Shown piece by piece: positions 27,729 through 36,034 of a stretch of 64,000 nucleotides of DNA. How positions within the stretch are numbered: position 1 is the stretch's first letter; every line of letters begins with the position of its first letter. The stretch lies in the IMG/VR virus record IMGVR_UViG_3300002350_000003, positions 1-64,000 of that record, one strand, 5' to 3'. The DNA comes from a virus. The position numbers and the translations under genes are program-made. Under the pieces are notes generated by a model. The model was not told where the DNA came from and made no database searches. It saw only the letters and a list, made by a program, of their open reading frames with translations.

Positions 27729-29300
27729 TTAAATTTCATGAATCTTATCTACTATAAATGATGTATCTTTATCACTTACTGACCCACAGAAAATTAAGTT
27801 GTTTCCTTCATATAGAATATATTTATACTTTTCACGGGTCTTTGGAAATACTATAACACTGTCTAATATGCACGTATCATCCTCTATAGTCAAAAATGAC
27901 ATGACCTGACCCTTAGATTCGCCTTTATTGATGGTATAATCTGATAGTCTTTGAATGTTGGCAACTACGCACATATCCTTACCCTTCTTGCCATTGATTA
28001 TTTCTTTGCAAGTTGTGTTAGCAGCAGAAGTGTCAGAAGTCTCAACCTTCGTCATTGTAACTGGACATCCTAGAAATTTGACCTCTTGATCTATAATCCA
28101 AGTTGGATCGTCTTCTAGATCATACGGTGGACTTACTAATAGTTGTATTTCATTTTCTATAGCCTGCTTCCTGTCAGCTTTGCTAGTTCCACCACCATCT
28201 TTTTTAGTCGGTGCTAAATCTCTCAAGCAATCCACAAAGGAACTCCACTTTTTATCACTATAATGATTTAATATCCAAGTCTGTTCTGCTTTGGTGAGAG
28301 TTCTATAAATTTCATAATCATAGAGAGCTTTGTTTCTAGTAACACTGCTCTTGAAATTTCTAAAGAATCCTATTGAGGCTAAAGCCTTGAATGCAGTAGA
28401 GCTAATATTTGATCCTATAAAAAGCAAGATTTCAAGCCAAGTAAATTCCTTTACTGGTTTACTCAAAGTCTTTTCAGCTTCATTTATAGTTTCTATTAAC
28501 TTATCTCCGGTCGCACCCGTTAGTGACTTTACATCCTTAATACCAAAGTATATCTTACCACGCTTAATATTGAACTTTCTTTCAAAGTTGGTTAAGCTTG
28601 GAGTTCTTGTCTCAATATCAAATAGTTTTGCCTCAGATATCAATTCATAAACTTCTTGATGAGGGTCTTGCTTTTCATTCGCGTAGAACAGGTAAGACAA
28701 AAAGAATTCCTTGGTGTTATGAGCCTTAAAGTATGCACTCCAATAAGAACATACAGCATATGAAACACTGTGGGATTTATTAAATGCGTATCTTGATGAT
28801 TTCTCAATCCATCCGAAAATTTCTTCTGCGTTCTCCTTACTTACAATTCCAACACGCTCTGCCCCCGCTATGAATGATTTTTTGACTTCATTCATGAGGT
28901 CAGCCTTTTTCTTTCCAATGGCCTTACGAAGAACGTCTGCCTCTTGTAAATTGAAACCAGCGATTTTCTCTGCTATACGCATAGACTGCTCTTGATATAC
29001 AAGAACTCCATATGTTGGCTTTAGAATCTCTTCAAGTGCTGGATGAAGATATGTTACTTCTTCTCTACCGTGCTTACGGTCTACATAATGCTGGGTCATG
29101 CTTTTCCCATCAACAATTGCTTTCAAAGTTCCCGGCCTAATGATAGCAATTAGTGCTGATAGTTCTTCAATATTATTTGGTGCAACTTTTTTAGACCATG
29201 ATTTTCCAAGGTTACTTTCTAATTGAAAGATTCCCTTAGTCTTGCCTTCTGCGAACAGTTGCCAAGTTGTTTTATCATTATAGTCTAAATTATTTAACAT
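27729..29300 (-). CDS. dnaE: DNA polymerase III alpha, C-terminal half (fingers to OB fold)
   Basis: 523 residues from ATG 29300, which overlaps the exonuclease stop by 11 bases and is preceded by GGAAA; an earlier in-frame start is less supported. It begins exactly where family members continue after the third catalytic Asp: 'GIFQLES' (residues 23-29), 'IIRPG', 'YQEQ', 'RKAIGKKK' and 'NKSHSVSYA' are fingers-domain motifs. A helix-hairpin-helix region ('GIKDVKSLTGATG') and an OB-fold (last about 100 residues) follow. It has no catalytic aspartates of its own, so it must pair with the N-terminal half encoded at 29963-31588. There are no intein motifs at its start. Confidence 0.9.
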   Translation of the reverse strand: MLNNLDYNDKTTWQLFAEGKTKGIFQLESNLGKSWSKKVAPNNIEELSALIAIIRPGTLKAIVDGKSMTQHYVDRKHGREEVTYLHPALEEILKPTYGVLVYQEQSMRIAEKIAGFNLQEADVLRKAIGKKKADLMNEVKKSFIAGAERVGIVSKENAEEIFGWIEKSSRYAFNKSHSVSYAVCSYWSAYFKAHNTKEFFLSYLFYANEKQDPHQEVYELISEAKLFDIETRTPSLTNFERKFNIKRGKIYFGIKDVKSLTGATGDKLIETINEAEKTLSKPVKEFTWLEILLFIGSNISSTAFKALASIGFFRNFKSSVTRNKALYDYEIYRTLTKAEQTWILNHYSDKKWSSFVDCLRDLAPTKKDGGGTSKADRKQAIENEIQLLVSPPYDLEDDPTWIIDQEVKFLGCPVTMTKVETSDTSAANTTCKEIINGKKGKDMCVVANIQRLSDYTINKGESKGQVMSFLTIEDDTCILDSVIVFPKTREKYKYILYEGNNLIFCGSVSDKDTSFIVDKIHEI

Positions 29301-29970
29301 ACAAATTTCCGTCAGCAAAAGCCTTATCAAAGTTCATGTTTTGGTATACCGCACGATGAGTTTTCATAAGCTTAATAAATATATTTGCTTCATCTTTAAC
29401 GTCCTGTAGAGCATCGTGAGCATTGTCAAAACTTAAGCCCATTCTCTCACGCAAAGAATCCATGCTTATAGATCTAACACTGGGATCGCTTTCAGTCCAA
29501 GCAAATACACTATCCATGATATCTATCTTATAGACTCTACTGAATAGTTTTTGCTGCTCTCTCTCTTTGTCCCAAGGTCCAAAATCTCTACATAGTCTGT
29601 TTATTATGTGCATATCGAAGCCAATTATATTAAAACCAACAGGGATAGGATTAAAAAATGGTTCACCCTTCCAGTTGTATTGATCAACAAATTTTGTAAA
29701 TTTATTCCATACGGACTTTAAGGATGGTGCTAATTCTAATTGCTCCCTTGTCTTCTTTGTTATCTTTAGAGCTTCATCTTGTATGGGGTCAAATCCAGCC
29801 GCTATAGCTTTTTCATCATCAAAAATAGGCTTAATTTCACTGTTGAATTGCCCCTTCATCTGCAATGTTCTTCCATCTAAGGCAATAGCGGCGATTTGTG
29901 TTGGTTGAGTACGATGTGGATTGCGTGATCCTGTTTCAAAATCAAATATAATATAGTCTCTATTAGCCAT
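29290..29970 (-). CDS. dnaQ: DnaQ-type 3'-5' exonuclease located between the polymerase halves
   Basis: 226 residues. 'YIIFDFETGS' (D10, E12) is ExoI with the D-x-E metal ligands, 'GFNIIGFDMHIINRL' is ExoII, and 'NAHDALQDV' is ExoIII of the DEDDh type. Family role: proofreading of replication errors. Its start overlaps the N-half stop by 8 bases (ATGGCTAA) and its stop overlaps the C-half start by 11 bases, so the three proteins are probably made in equal amounts and work together. The length is near that of the epsilon catalytic domain alone. Confidence 0.9.
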   Translation of the reverse strand: MANRDYIIFDFETGSRNPHRTQPTQIAAIALDGRTLQMKGQFNSEIKPIFDDEKAIAAGFDPIQDEALKITKKTREQLELAPSLKSVWNKFTKFVDQYNWKGEPFFNPIPVGFNIIGFDMHIINRLCRDFGPWDKEREQQKLFSRVYKIDIMDSVFAWTESDPSVRSISMDSLRERMGLSFDNAHDALQDVKDEANIFIKLMKTHRAVYQNMNFDKAFADGNLYVK

Positions 29971-31588
29971 TAGATACTCCTGTTAGTTCTTCAATCTTCA
30001 TAATTTTATCTAGCAAATTGATTCCTAGAACGTCAAACTTTACGTGGCCCAGTGCCTCTAAGTCTGCCATTTCAAGTCCAGCCACCTTTTCTGACGAGCC
30101 TTTTTGTTTTACCATTGGGCATACCTTTTGAAGTGGCTCTGCTGAAATTACCACACCGGCAGCGTGTTTGCCTTGAGTTTTAAATGTTCCCTCTATCTGA
30201 ATAGCTTGTTCAAAATATTCAGCATACTCTCCCTCAAGTTTTCCATCTTCTGATATTCTACAGAAATCTCTTAGATCCTCAGAGTTATTAATCAAAGCCC
30301 ACTTAATAATAGATCGATCTTCATCATCCATTTCTGCTAATTGATCTGAGATTCTTGCTTCGTCTGGTATACAGTTACTTATAGCATTCATTTCAGAGAA
30401 TGAGCAAGCCTCATTAACACGTAAAACTTCCTTAATAGCACTCTTTCCTTGAAGTCTTCCAAACGTTAACATTTGGCTAACTCGACTATTCCCATACTTA
30501 TCTTTTAGATATGCAATAATTTCATCACGCTTAGTACCGGGAACGTCTATATCAATATCTGGTAGAGATATATGATCAGCACTGTTTCTTCCAGCGTTAT
30601 AAAATCGTGCAAATAGAAGGTCAAACTCTATTGGGTCAATCTTCGTTATGCCAATTAAATATGAGATTAAACATCCTGCGGCAGATCCTCTACCGGGACC
30701 AGATAGCCAACCCATATCATTAACGTGCTTTATAATATCACGAACAATAAGAAAATATCCGAATAGATTAGCATCTTTAATAACATCAAACTCTTCCTTG
30801 AATCTACTCAAATACTTCTGCTTATCTTCTTCGTTTGATACCTTGTTTTGATCTATTAATATTTTCTTCCAGCCAATACGACATAGTTCCTTGAGATAAT
30901 CTTCTTCTGATGCCCCTTTTGGACATTCAAATTTAGGCAACATTGGCTTGCTGAGAATATCGTAGTCTTCACACTGGTCATAAATCTCTTTTAGTTTAGA
31001 TGAGTCTAAGCCCTTAGATTCGTCTTTGTCTTTAACGTAGAAAGAGTCTTGCATAAAATATACCAATTTATCCATATGCTCTTGGGGATATTTTGAGTCT
31101 ACATTTATACCACCGCTGTTGTCTGGCCTAATGCATTTCTTTATTTTTGGTAGCGTAGTCTTCATATCAGAACATAATAATATTCTGTGAAGTTTGGCAT
31201 CTTCCCTATTTGTATAATAACTAATAGGCATTGATTCAGTAGGAGCATTATAGACACTAATCAAATTTTTACTGATATTTGTGTTGTCATATTGCTCTGG
31301 TAATTTACCATTTTCATCTAGTGATGAAACCATCTCAATTAACTCGTACCACCCATCTTTATTCTTAGCAAAAAGTGTAGCAAAATCAAATGAGCATCCA
31401 ATGATGGGCTTTATACCCTGTTTTTTGCAGGCTTTATAAAAAGCAACTGCACCAGATAATGTTTTATAATCACAAATACCACATGCTGGATATCCATTAT
31501 ACTTACATTTTTTAGCCAATTCTTCTGGCTTTGAATAACCTTTGAGCAAACTGTAATGGGTATAATTCTTCAACGGGAACCAGTTCAT
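29963..31588 (-). CDS. dnaE: DNA polymerase III alpha, N-terminal half (PHP and palm)
   Basis: About 541 residues. The PHP domain (1 to about 220) is degenerate: where active PHP enzymes have 'HVHTEYS', this has 'KNYTHYS', so the metal His residues are lost. 'LSGPGRGSAAGCLISY' (about 295-310), 'LPDIDIDVPG' (D346 and D348) and 'HVKFDVLG' (about D518) supply the full catalytic aspartate triad. The protein ends about 20 residues after the third Asp, whereas a normal alpha subunit continues for 500-600 more residues. A sigma70-like promoter and AAGGAAA ribosome site lie upstream. Polymerase activity needs the separate C-terminal protein. Confidence 0.92.
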   Translation of the reverse strand: MNWFPLKNYTHYSLLKGYSKPEELAKKCKYNGYPACGICDYKTLSGAVAFYKACKKQGIKPIIGCSFDFATLFAKNKDGWYELIEMVSSLDENGKLPEQYDNTNISKNLISVYNAPTESMPISYYTNREDAKLHRILLCSDMKTTLPKIKKCIRPDNSGGINVDSKYPQEHMDKLVYFMQDSFYVKDKDESKGLDSSKLKEIYDQCEDYDILSKPMLPKFECPKGASEEDYLKELCRIGWKKILIDQNKVSNEEDKQKYLSRFKEEFDVIKDANLFGYFLIVRDIIKHVNDMGWLSGPGRGSAAGCLISYLIGITKIDPIEFDLLFARFYNAGRNSADHISLPDIDIDVPGTKRDEIIAYLKDKYGNSRVSQMLTFGRLQGKSAIKEVLRVNEACSFSEMNAISNCIPDEARISDQLAEMDDEDRSIIKWALINNSEDLRDFCRISEDGKLEGEYAEYFEQAIQIEGTFKTQGKHAAGVVISAEPLQKVCPMVKQKGSSEKVAGLEMADLEALGHVKFDVLGINLLDKIMKIEELTGVSNG

Positions 31589-31624
31589 ATATTTCCTTAT
31601 TCAAAATCAAGAGATCAACAACTT

Positions 31625-31653
31625 ATTATACCGCCTTGGGGGCCATAAGTCAA
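31625..31653 (-). promoter_or_regulatory. Strong sigma70-like promoter for the polymerase operon
   Basis: Minus strand: TTGACT (31653-31648), 17-base spacer, perfect TATAAT (31630-31625), about 37 bases before the polymerase ATG at 31588. The -35 hexamer forms the loop of a hairpin (next entry). Confidence 0.8.
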
Positions 31654-31663
31654 TATGACCCCC
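31638..31663 (-). terminator. Hairpin overlapping the polymerase promoter
   Basis: In minus-strand RNA GGGGGUCAUA pairs with UAUGGCCCCC (one U-G pair) around a 6-base loop UUGACU. It lies 14 bases past the stop of the upstream gene (31677-32663), the right place for a terminator. No T-run follows, so it may instead pause RNA polymerase or stabilise the 3' end. Confidence 0.55.
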
Positions 31664-31676
31664 ATTCAAAATTTAA

Positions 31677-32663
31677 TTACCAACTCTTACACGCCCAATA
31701 TCGACTTTTCCACTTTGGACCCGGATTATCACAATTGTGTCTAGCTCTGAAACTCTTACGTCTTTCTGGAATGTTTTTCTTAATTGTCATATTTGGATCG
31801 CCAAATCTAACAATAACAACATTTCCACTCTCATTTTTGACGTATACTGCAAACTTTTTAGGACCATTAGAAGTTCTAAATGGTTTATTAAGAGTAACTT
31901 TTCTTCCTTGGTACTCGCTGCCTTCACCCATATACATTAAGACTCTGCCATCTTTTTCGTAATAGCCTTTGCGTCTGTATGTATAAACTTCTCCAGTTTT
32001 TGTATCTTGATATTCATATGAACCTTCTGTTTCTTCTTCATCGTCGCCGGTATATTCATCTTCGTATTTCCCCGGTTCATAGTATTTAACGAAATCATAT
32101 ACATTTTGTATATAGATTTCTGCTTTGGAAATCATATCCTTAGTCCAATCTTGGAATTCTACTGACAACTGCATAACTTTTAATTTTGTGACTATTTCCA
32201 TAAGCTGATCGTGCATTTTTTGTATTTGCTCAAGAGCCATTTCATCACCACCATCAGATTGAGCTTTTTTCCAAGCTTCTGGATCTGGACGATCTTTGTC
32301 GCCCCTTTTTGCTGGCTTGTAGTTTTTACCTTCACGTTCTTTTTTCTTACGTATATTTTCCCATAAGCCGGGTTTTTCTGCTGCAATATCATACTCTTCT
32401 ACTTCTTCGCCAAAGTCTTCATACTCTGCTTGAGTTGGGATATAAAAATTTTCTTCTGTGATTTCTTCTTCGTATCCATAATTTTCCATTTGCAATTTAA
32501 AATCAGCCGCTTCTACGCACCCACAATCTGCGGTAGCTTGACCAATACAAATTGCCACTCTTTGAGAATTATCTGGATATTCTTTTTTCATAACTTCGCT
32601 ACCCATGCATCGTGCTACGAACTTATCTTTGTCTTCATCTTTATTTCTTTTAGGAAGTGGCAT
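31677..32663 (-). CDS. Probable virion protein with conserved basic/aromatic C-terminal motif
   Basis: 328 residues from ATG 32663, which has GGAG six bases ahead; the upstream TTG is weaker. The N-terminus 'MPLPKRNKDEDKDKFVARCM' with 'QRVAICIGQA' resembles a short module common at the start of phage head-gene products. The middle is acidic and helical (Glu-rich, about 75-220). The C-terminus 'FGDPNMTIKKN...FRARHNCDNPGPKWKSRYW' is a motif that in large phages is often appended to head or protease proteins. Inference: packaged or head-associated protein. Function unproven. Confidence 0.55.
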   Translation of the reverse strand: MPLPKRNKDEDKDKFVARCMGSEVMKKEYPDNSQRVAICIGQATADCGCVEAADFKLQMENYGYEEEITEENFYIPTQAEYEDFGEEVEEYDIAAEKPGLWENIRKKKEREGKNYKPAKRGDKDRPDPEAWKKAQSDGGDEMALEQIQKMHDQLMEIVTKLKVMQLSVEFQDWTKDMISKAEIYIQNVYDFVKYYEPGKYEDEYTGDDEEETEGSYEYQDTKTGEVYTYRRKGYYEKDGRVLMYMGEGSEYQGRKVTLNKPFRTSNGPKKFAVYVKNESGNVVIVRFGDPNMTIKKNIPERRKSFRARHNCDNPGPKWKSRYWACKSW

Positions 32664-33522
32664 AATTGTCTCCAAGTATTAGTTTTTTAGCGTCGTTAAA
32701 AATGTTATCTAAGCTTTCTCTGGGTATTCTATTTCTAAAATAGTTGTAAGCACCCAACACCATTATGTCATTTGGATCTTTAGTTATTTCTAGCCATCCA
32801 ACGAAATAATTCCAAACCCTGTCCTCTAAGACTAGTCTATATTTAACACCTTCTGGTCTACCAAATCTATGTAACCATCCTAGTTGTGGTAAGCATATTG
32901 CCCGTCCACCATTTCTTCTAAATTTTTCGTGTATATATCCTTCTTCTCCACCAAATCCTTTGAAGTGCTTATTAAAGCCTAGCCAGTTTTTTGTCTCGCA
33001 TGAAAAAAGTCCAAGCCCCATCATTGGTATATCAAAAGGTTCTCCCTTTTCGTAAGCTTCTGTATTTGTCCCCCATGTTCCAAACATATCTCCACGCCAA
33101 GCGGGATCAAATTGAGTTGAATAACTAACTTGATCGTCATATATCATTGGTCCTTGTATTATATCTTTGCAGTCTGGATTACTTTCATAGTATTTTAATA
33201 GCGATTCTATTGCACCGGGCTTGATTAAAACGTGGCAGTCAATAGATATTGCATATTTACCAGACGAGTTAGAAAATATTTCATTTCTTACTGCTGTACT
33301 AGCCTTTTCTTCATATGGTATATATTTTACGTGATTTCTAAGCCACCCAGATACGTCTTTAACAGCCTGCCCGTGCTTTCCTGTTGGATTATTGTCTATA
33401 ATTATTATCTCATAGTCAATATTTTTTAGTATCTCTTGGTACATTACTAACGATTGAGTGGTAAAATACACTCCATCAAAATCGTCATATGTAGCCATTC
33501 CTATTGTAAGTAATTTACTCAT
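32650..33522 (-). CDS. Family 2 (GT-A) glycosyltransferase
   Basis: 290 residues from ATG 33522, with AAAGGA just upstream and an 11-base gap after the previous stop. The TTG 15 bases earlier is rejected. 'LLTIGMATYDDFDGV' is the GT2 N-terminal strand-loop. 'YAISIDCHVLIKPGAIESLLKY' (about residue 92) is the DxD region, here D-x-H. 'GFGGEEGYIHEKFRRNGGRAICLPQLGWLH' fits the catalytic base and C-terminal His region of polypeptide-GalNAc-transferase-like GT2 enzymes. It stands apart from the main sugar operon, between a nuclease and a virion-like gene. Confidence 0.8.
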   Translation of the reverse strand: MSKLLTIGMATYDDFDGVYFTTQSLVMYQEILKNIDYEIIIIDNNPTGKHGQAVKDVSGWLRNHVKYIPYEEKASTAVRNEIFSNSSGKYAISIDCHVLIKPGAIESLLKYYESNPDCKDIIQGPMIYDDQVSYSTQFDPAWRGDMFGTWGTNTEAYEKGEPFDIPMMGLGLFSCETKNWLGFNKHFKGFGGEEGYIHEKFRRNGGRAICLPQLGWLHRFGRPEGVKYRLVLEDRVWNYFVGWLEITKDPNDIMVLGAYNYFRNRIPRESLDNIFNDAKKLILGDNYATS

Positions 33523-33533
33523 ATTTCCTTTTC

Positions 33534-34556
33534 TCAACCGGGAGCAGAATAGAATCCAATATCAAATCCTGACCTTGTACAATCCTTTATGGTTTGTTCC
33601 ATACCATTAGTTTTTATGCTATTCTCTATATATATACACATGTTCTGGTCGGTTTCGGGCCACTTGTTTTTGCAATAATGGCACAATTTAGTGCATTTCC
33701 AGTTCTCTCTATTGGGCGAAATTGGCTGTGGTTTTTCATTCTTTTTGATGTCTAGAAACCTTTCCTTTAGCATCTCCAAGAACCTTTTTTCATCAGCTTT
33801 ATCAAAACACATCGAAAATGGACCACCATCCTTAATAAAAAAGATACTCATTATTGACTGCTTGTACTGGGGGAAGAGCTTAGAAATTGCATAATTATAT
33901 AGCAATAACTGAGGATCTGAACATAGCTTACCATATGTCTTTTCCTCGCCGGTTGCCCAATCTAGCCTACGACCTGTCTTCCAATCTATTACTTCAATAA
34001 TACCTTCTTCTGTTTCTGTTACTAAGTCAATAGTACCCTTAATAGCAAGCTGCCCTTTTATCTTTTGACCATTTACTTCATACTCATAGAAAGCCCAATC
34101 TTCATCGATTGGTATATCAAAGTGAGGCTCTGCCGCCACTATTTTCCTTAGTCTTGGATCAAACTGACCATTGTTATATCTAACAGCGTCAAAACACATT
34201 TTTAAACAATCTTCTCTATCTTTTTTGGTAAATTTATTATGAGAAGATCTATTAGAATAATAATCAAAACTAAGATTTAAAAGTTTATCTATTATCTTAT
34301 CTGTCAAAAATTCATTTTTATCAATGATAATAGACCCTAAAGCATCATCTTGAAATTGTATTTTTTTGATCTTTAGATTTTGTTGAATTTTTTCTTTGGT
34401 TTTAGCTAATATTTCCATAACCTTGTGGACAATAGTACCCATATCTGCACGTTTACCAGACGGTTGATTAAATCCTAAGTTATAAGTAATAAAATAACTC
34501 ATTTGACAATATTCATATTGGTTATATGAAGAACTTCTAATATAAGTACATAACAT
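33534..34556 (-). CDS. PD-(D/E)XK nuclease, Cas4/RecB-like, with probable Fe-S cysteines
   Basis: 340 residues. 'GTIVHKVME' (H44) and 'IKGTIDLVT' (D177) followed by 'EVIDWKTG' (D191, K193) give the H...D...D-x-K active site of RecB-family nucleases. 'QLLLYNYAI' is the family's QxxxY helix. C17 plus the C-terminal cysteines near residues 285-305 ('KLCHYCKNKWPETDQNMC') could hold a [4Fe-4S] cluster as in AddB/Cas4. Likely acts in DNA recombination or end processing in the replication block. There are no CRISPR genes nearby. Confidence 0.85.
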   Translation of the reverse strand: MLCTYIRSSSYNQYEYCQMSYFITYNLGFNQPSGKRADMGTIVHKVMEILAKTKEKIQQNLKIKKIQFQDDALGSIIIDKNEFLTDKIIDKLLNLSFDYYSNRSSHNKFTKKDREDCLKMCFDAVRYNNGQFDPRLRKIVAAEPHFDIPIDEDWAFYEYEVNGQKIKGQLAIKGTIDLVTETEEGIIEVIDWKTGRRLDWATGEEKTYGKLCSDPQLLLYNYAISKLFPQYKQSIMSIFFIKDGGPFSMCFDKADEKRFLEMLKERFLDIKKNEKPQPISPNRENWKCTKLCHYCKNKWPETDQNMCIYIENSIKTNGMEQTIKDCTRSGFDIGFYSAPG

Positions 34557-35240
34557 TTATTGTTCCTTTGTTATTAATTTGCATAGCTCTATAAATCTCT
34601 CTTGACTTAATTCCCACTTCATTTTATTTATATCTTTGTGTAACCACTGGATATTGTCTGTCGTATACCCTAGATCACTGTTTATTCTGTCTAATGATGC
34701 GGTTTGTACTGTTGGTTTTTCTCCAAACTTTGGGAATTGTAATTCTAATCCAGACAAAGAACATTTTCTATTTTGCATTTTAAATTGTTGCCATAGATCA
34801 TCAACAGTAATTTGAAAATTAATCTTTCTTTTTTTCGCTCCATGCTTTAATGAATAAAAATACCTTGCTGGTATAGTGTGATGTTTTCTATTATTTTCTA
34901 TTGCTATTTGGAATTTTGAACTTTTAGTGTGTTCTCTCTCTGTAATTCCATGTTTTTCTAGAGCCTTTTTTACTATAGCTTTTCTTTGAAATCCTGCAAG
35001 TATAGCTACGTCTTTTAGACTTAAATTTTGTTTGATATAATACTCTTCAAGGAATTCTTTGGTCAATATTTTAGAACTATCTTTTAAGTTAGATCTATAC
35101 AGGCCATATTTTTTTATATATTGACTTATTGAATTATGAGAATTGATATTGAATTCTTTAGCTATTTGGTTAATGCTCTTTCTTTGTTTAATATAATGCT
35201 CTTCAAGAAATTCTTTGGTTAAAAGATCTTTTGGTTTCAT
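34557..35240 (-). CDS. HNH homing-type endonuclease with HTH repeats
   Basis: 227 residues from ATG 35240, with a perfect AAGGAG six bases ahead; a longer frame with an N-terminal extension is rejected. Two similar N-terminal helical repeats ('LTKEFLEEHYIKQ' and 'LTKEFLEEYYIKQ') each lead into an HTH. The C-terminus has 'KCSLSGLEL' and 'ASLDRINSDLGYTTDNIQWLHKDINKMK', the pattern of phage HNH enzymes in which 'N.....h...N..K' replaces the classical His-Asn-His. It lies between dNMP kinase and a nuclease gene without disrupting either, typical of a free-standing mobile endonuclease. Confidence 0.8.
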   Translation of the reverse strand: MKPKDLLTKEFLEEHYIKQRKSINQIAKEFNINSHNSISQYIKKYGLYRSNLKDSSKILTKEFLEEYYIKQNLSLKDVAILAGFQRKAIVKKALEKHGITEREHTKSSKFQIAIENNRKHHTIPARYFYSLKHGAKKRKINFQITVDDLWQQFKMQNRKCSLSGLELQFPKFGEKPTVQTASLDRINSDLGYTTDNIQWLHKDINKMKWELSQERFIELCKLITKEQ

Positions 35241-35278
35241 ATTATGCTCCTTAGTGAAGGACTTTAGTACATAATATG

Positions 35279-35286
35279 TATACACA
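35279..35286 (-). promoter_or_regulatory. TGTGTATA motif upstream of HNH endonuclease gene
   Basis: Minus strand TATGTGTATACATATTAT around 35288-35271, 39 bases before ATG 35240, in the 53-base gap between dNMP kinase and the HNH gene. Shares TGTGTATA with the sequence before the virion-like gene (57450-57443). Tentative regulatory site. Confidence 0.3.
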
Positions 35287-35293
35287 TAAAATA

Positions 35294-36034
35294 CTAATTT
35301 CTCCAAAAGGTATTATTCTTGAGTTCGTCACATAGAACTTCTAGTGTCATATTATGATTATCAATTACTGTATCAAAATTGTGCCAATCAAATCTGTCGC
35401 TATCTAATGATGATTCTGATTCAGAATCACTATTGAACATGTTCCTAGTTAATCTTATAACTATTCCGCCATTGTCCTTGATAGCCTTGACTTCGTTTGG
35501 GAATCTAACATCTGGAACAATAGCCAACTGAGAATCTTCATTTAGTATTTTGTTTATTGTTGCGTGTACCCAAGCATCTGACTTAACCCGTCTTATTATT
35601 TTAGTTCCAAAGTATTCTAAAAACTCTCTATGAGTCATATTTCCAGTTTTATTTGTTGGGGTTGGCATTTCTTCCCATAGAAATGGGGTATGTTCATTCT
35701 TTTGATCGTCAGTGCCATATACATTCTTAGAATTGAGTCCAAATAAATTAACTGACATGTCTTTCAAGTAATCTGCGAAATGGTACACCTTGACATAAGG
35801 CCACAATTCTTTTTCTGCATACTCAATAAAAATTGAGTCTTTTCTAGTAACATCAAATATTCCATATCCACTTGTTCCAGTTATATCCTGAGTATTTATT
35901 AGTAGGTTGCCATCGTCGCTGATAGCAAAATCATTAATCATAGACCTTTCTTTCAGCACTTGGCCATTAATATAATTCGCTACTGTGTTTTTACCAGACT
36001 GTTTTCTACCAGAAATCCCAATAATTTTAACCAT
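35294..36034 (-). CDS. Deoxynucleoside monophosphate kinase
   Basis: 246 residues. 'IIGISGRKQSGKNTVANYI' is the P-loop (GRKQSGKN near residues 8-15). 'MTHREFLEYFGTKIIRR' and 'IVPDVRFPNEVKAIKDNGG' match phage T4 gp1-type dNMP kinases, where the Arg of 'DVRF' binds substrate. Converts dNMPs to dNDPs for DNA synthesis. An insert near residues 35-60 follows the P-loop helix. It overlaps the primase gene by eight bases. Confidence 0.85.
   Translation of the reverse strand: MVKIIGISGRKQSGKNTVANYINGQVLKERSMINDFAISDDGNLLINTQDITGTSGYGIFDVTRKDSIFIEYAEKELWPYVKVYHFADYLKDMSVNLFGLNSKNVYGTDDQKNEHTPFLWEEMPTPTNKTGNMTHREFLEYFGTKIIRRVKSDAWVHATINKILNEDSQLAIVPDVRFPNEVKAIKDNGGIVIRLTRNMFNSDSESESSLDSDRFDWHNFDTVIDNHNMTLEVLCDELKNNTFWRN

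Noticed and set aside
27729-31588. A split intein in the polymerase gene
   Set aside because: No intein start (Cys or Ser with block A) or end (His-Asn) motifs occur at either half's junction, and the break is not at the cyanobacterial intein site. A separate exonuclease gene fills the gap.
32664-32675. N-terminal extension of the protein at 31677
   Set aside because: The extension starts at TTG without a good site, whereas ATG 32663 has GGAG six bases ahead.
33534-34556. Cas4 / CRISPR system
   Set aside because: The nuclease has a Cas4/RecB-type fold signature, but there are no repeat arrays and no other cas genes in the window; a replication or recombination role is more likely.
35241-35306. 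N-terminal extension of the HNH endonuclease at 34557
   Set aside because: The extension lacks a ribosome site and would overlap the kinase gene; ATG 35240 has a perfect AAGGAG.
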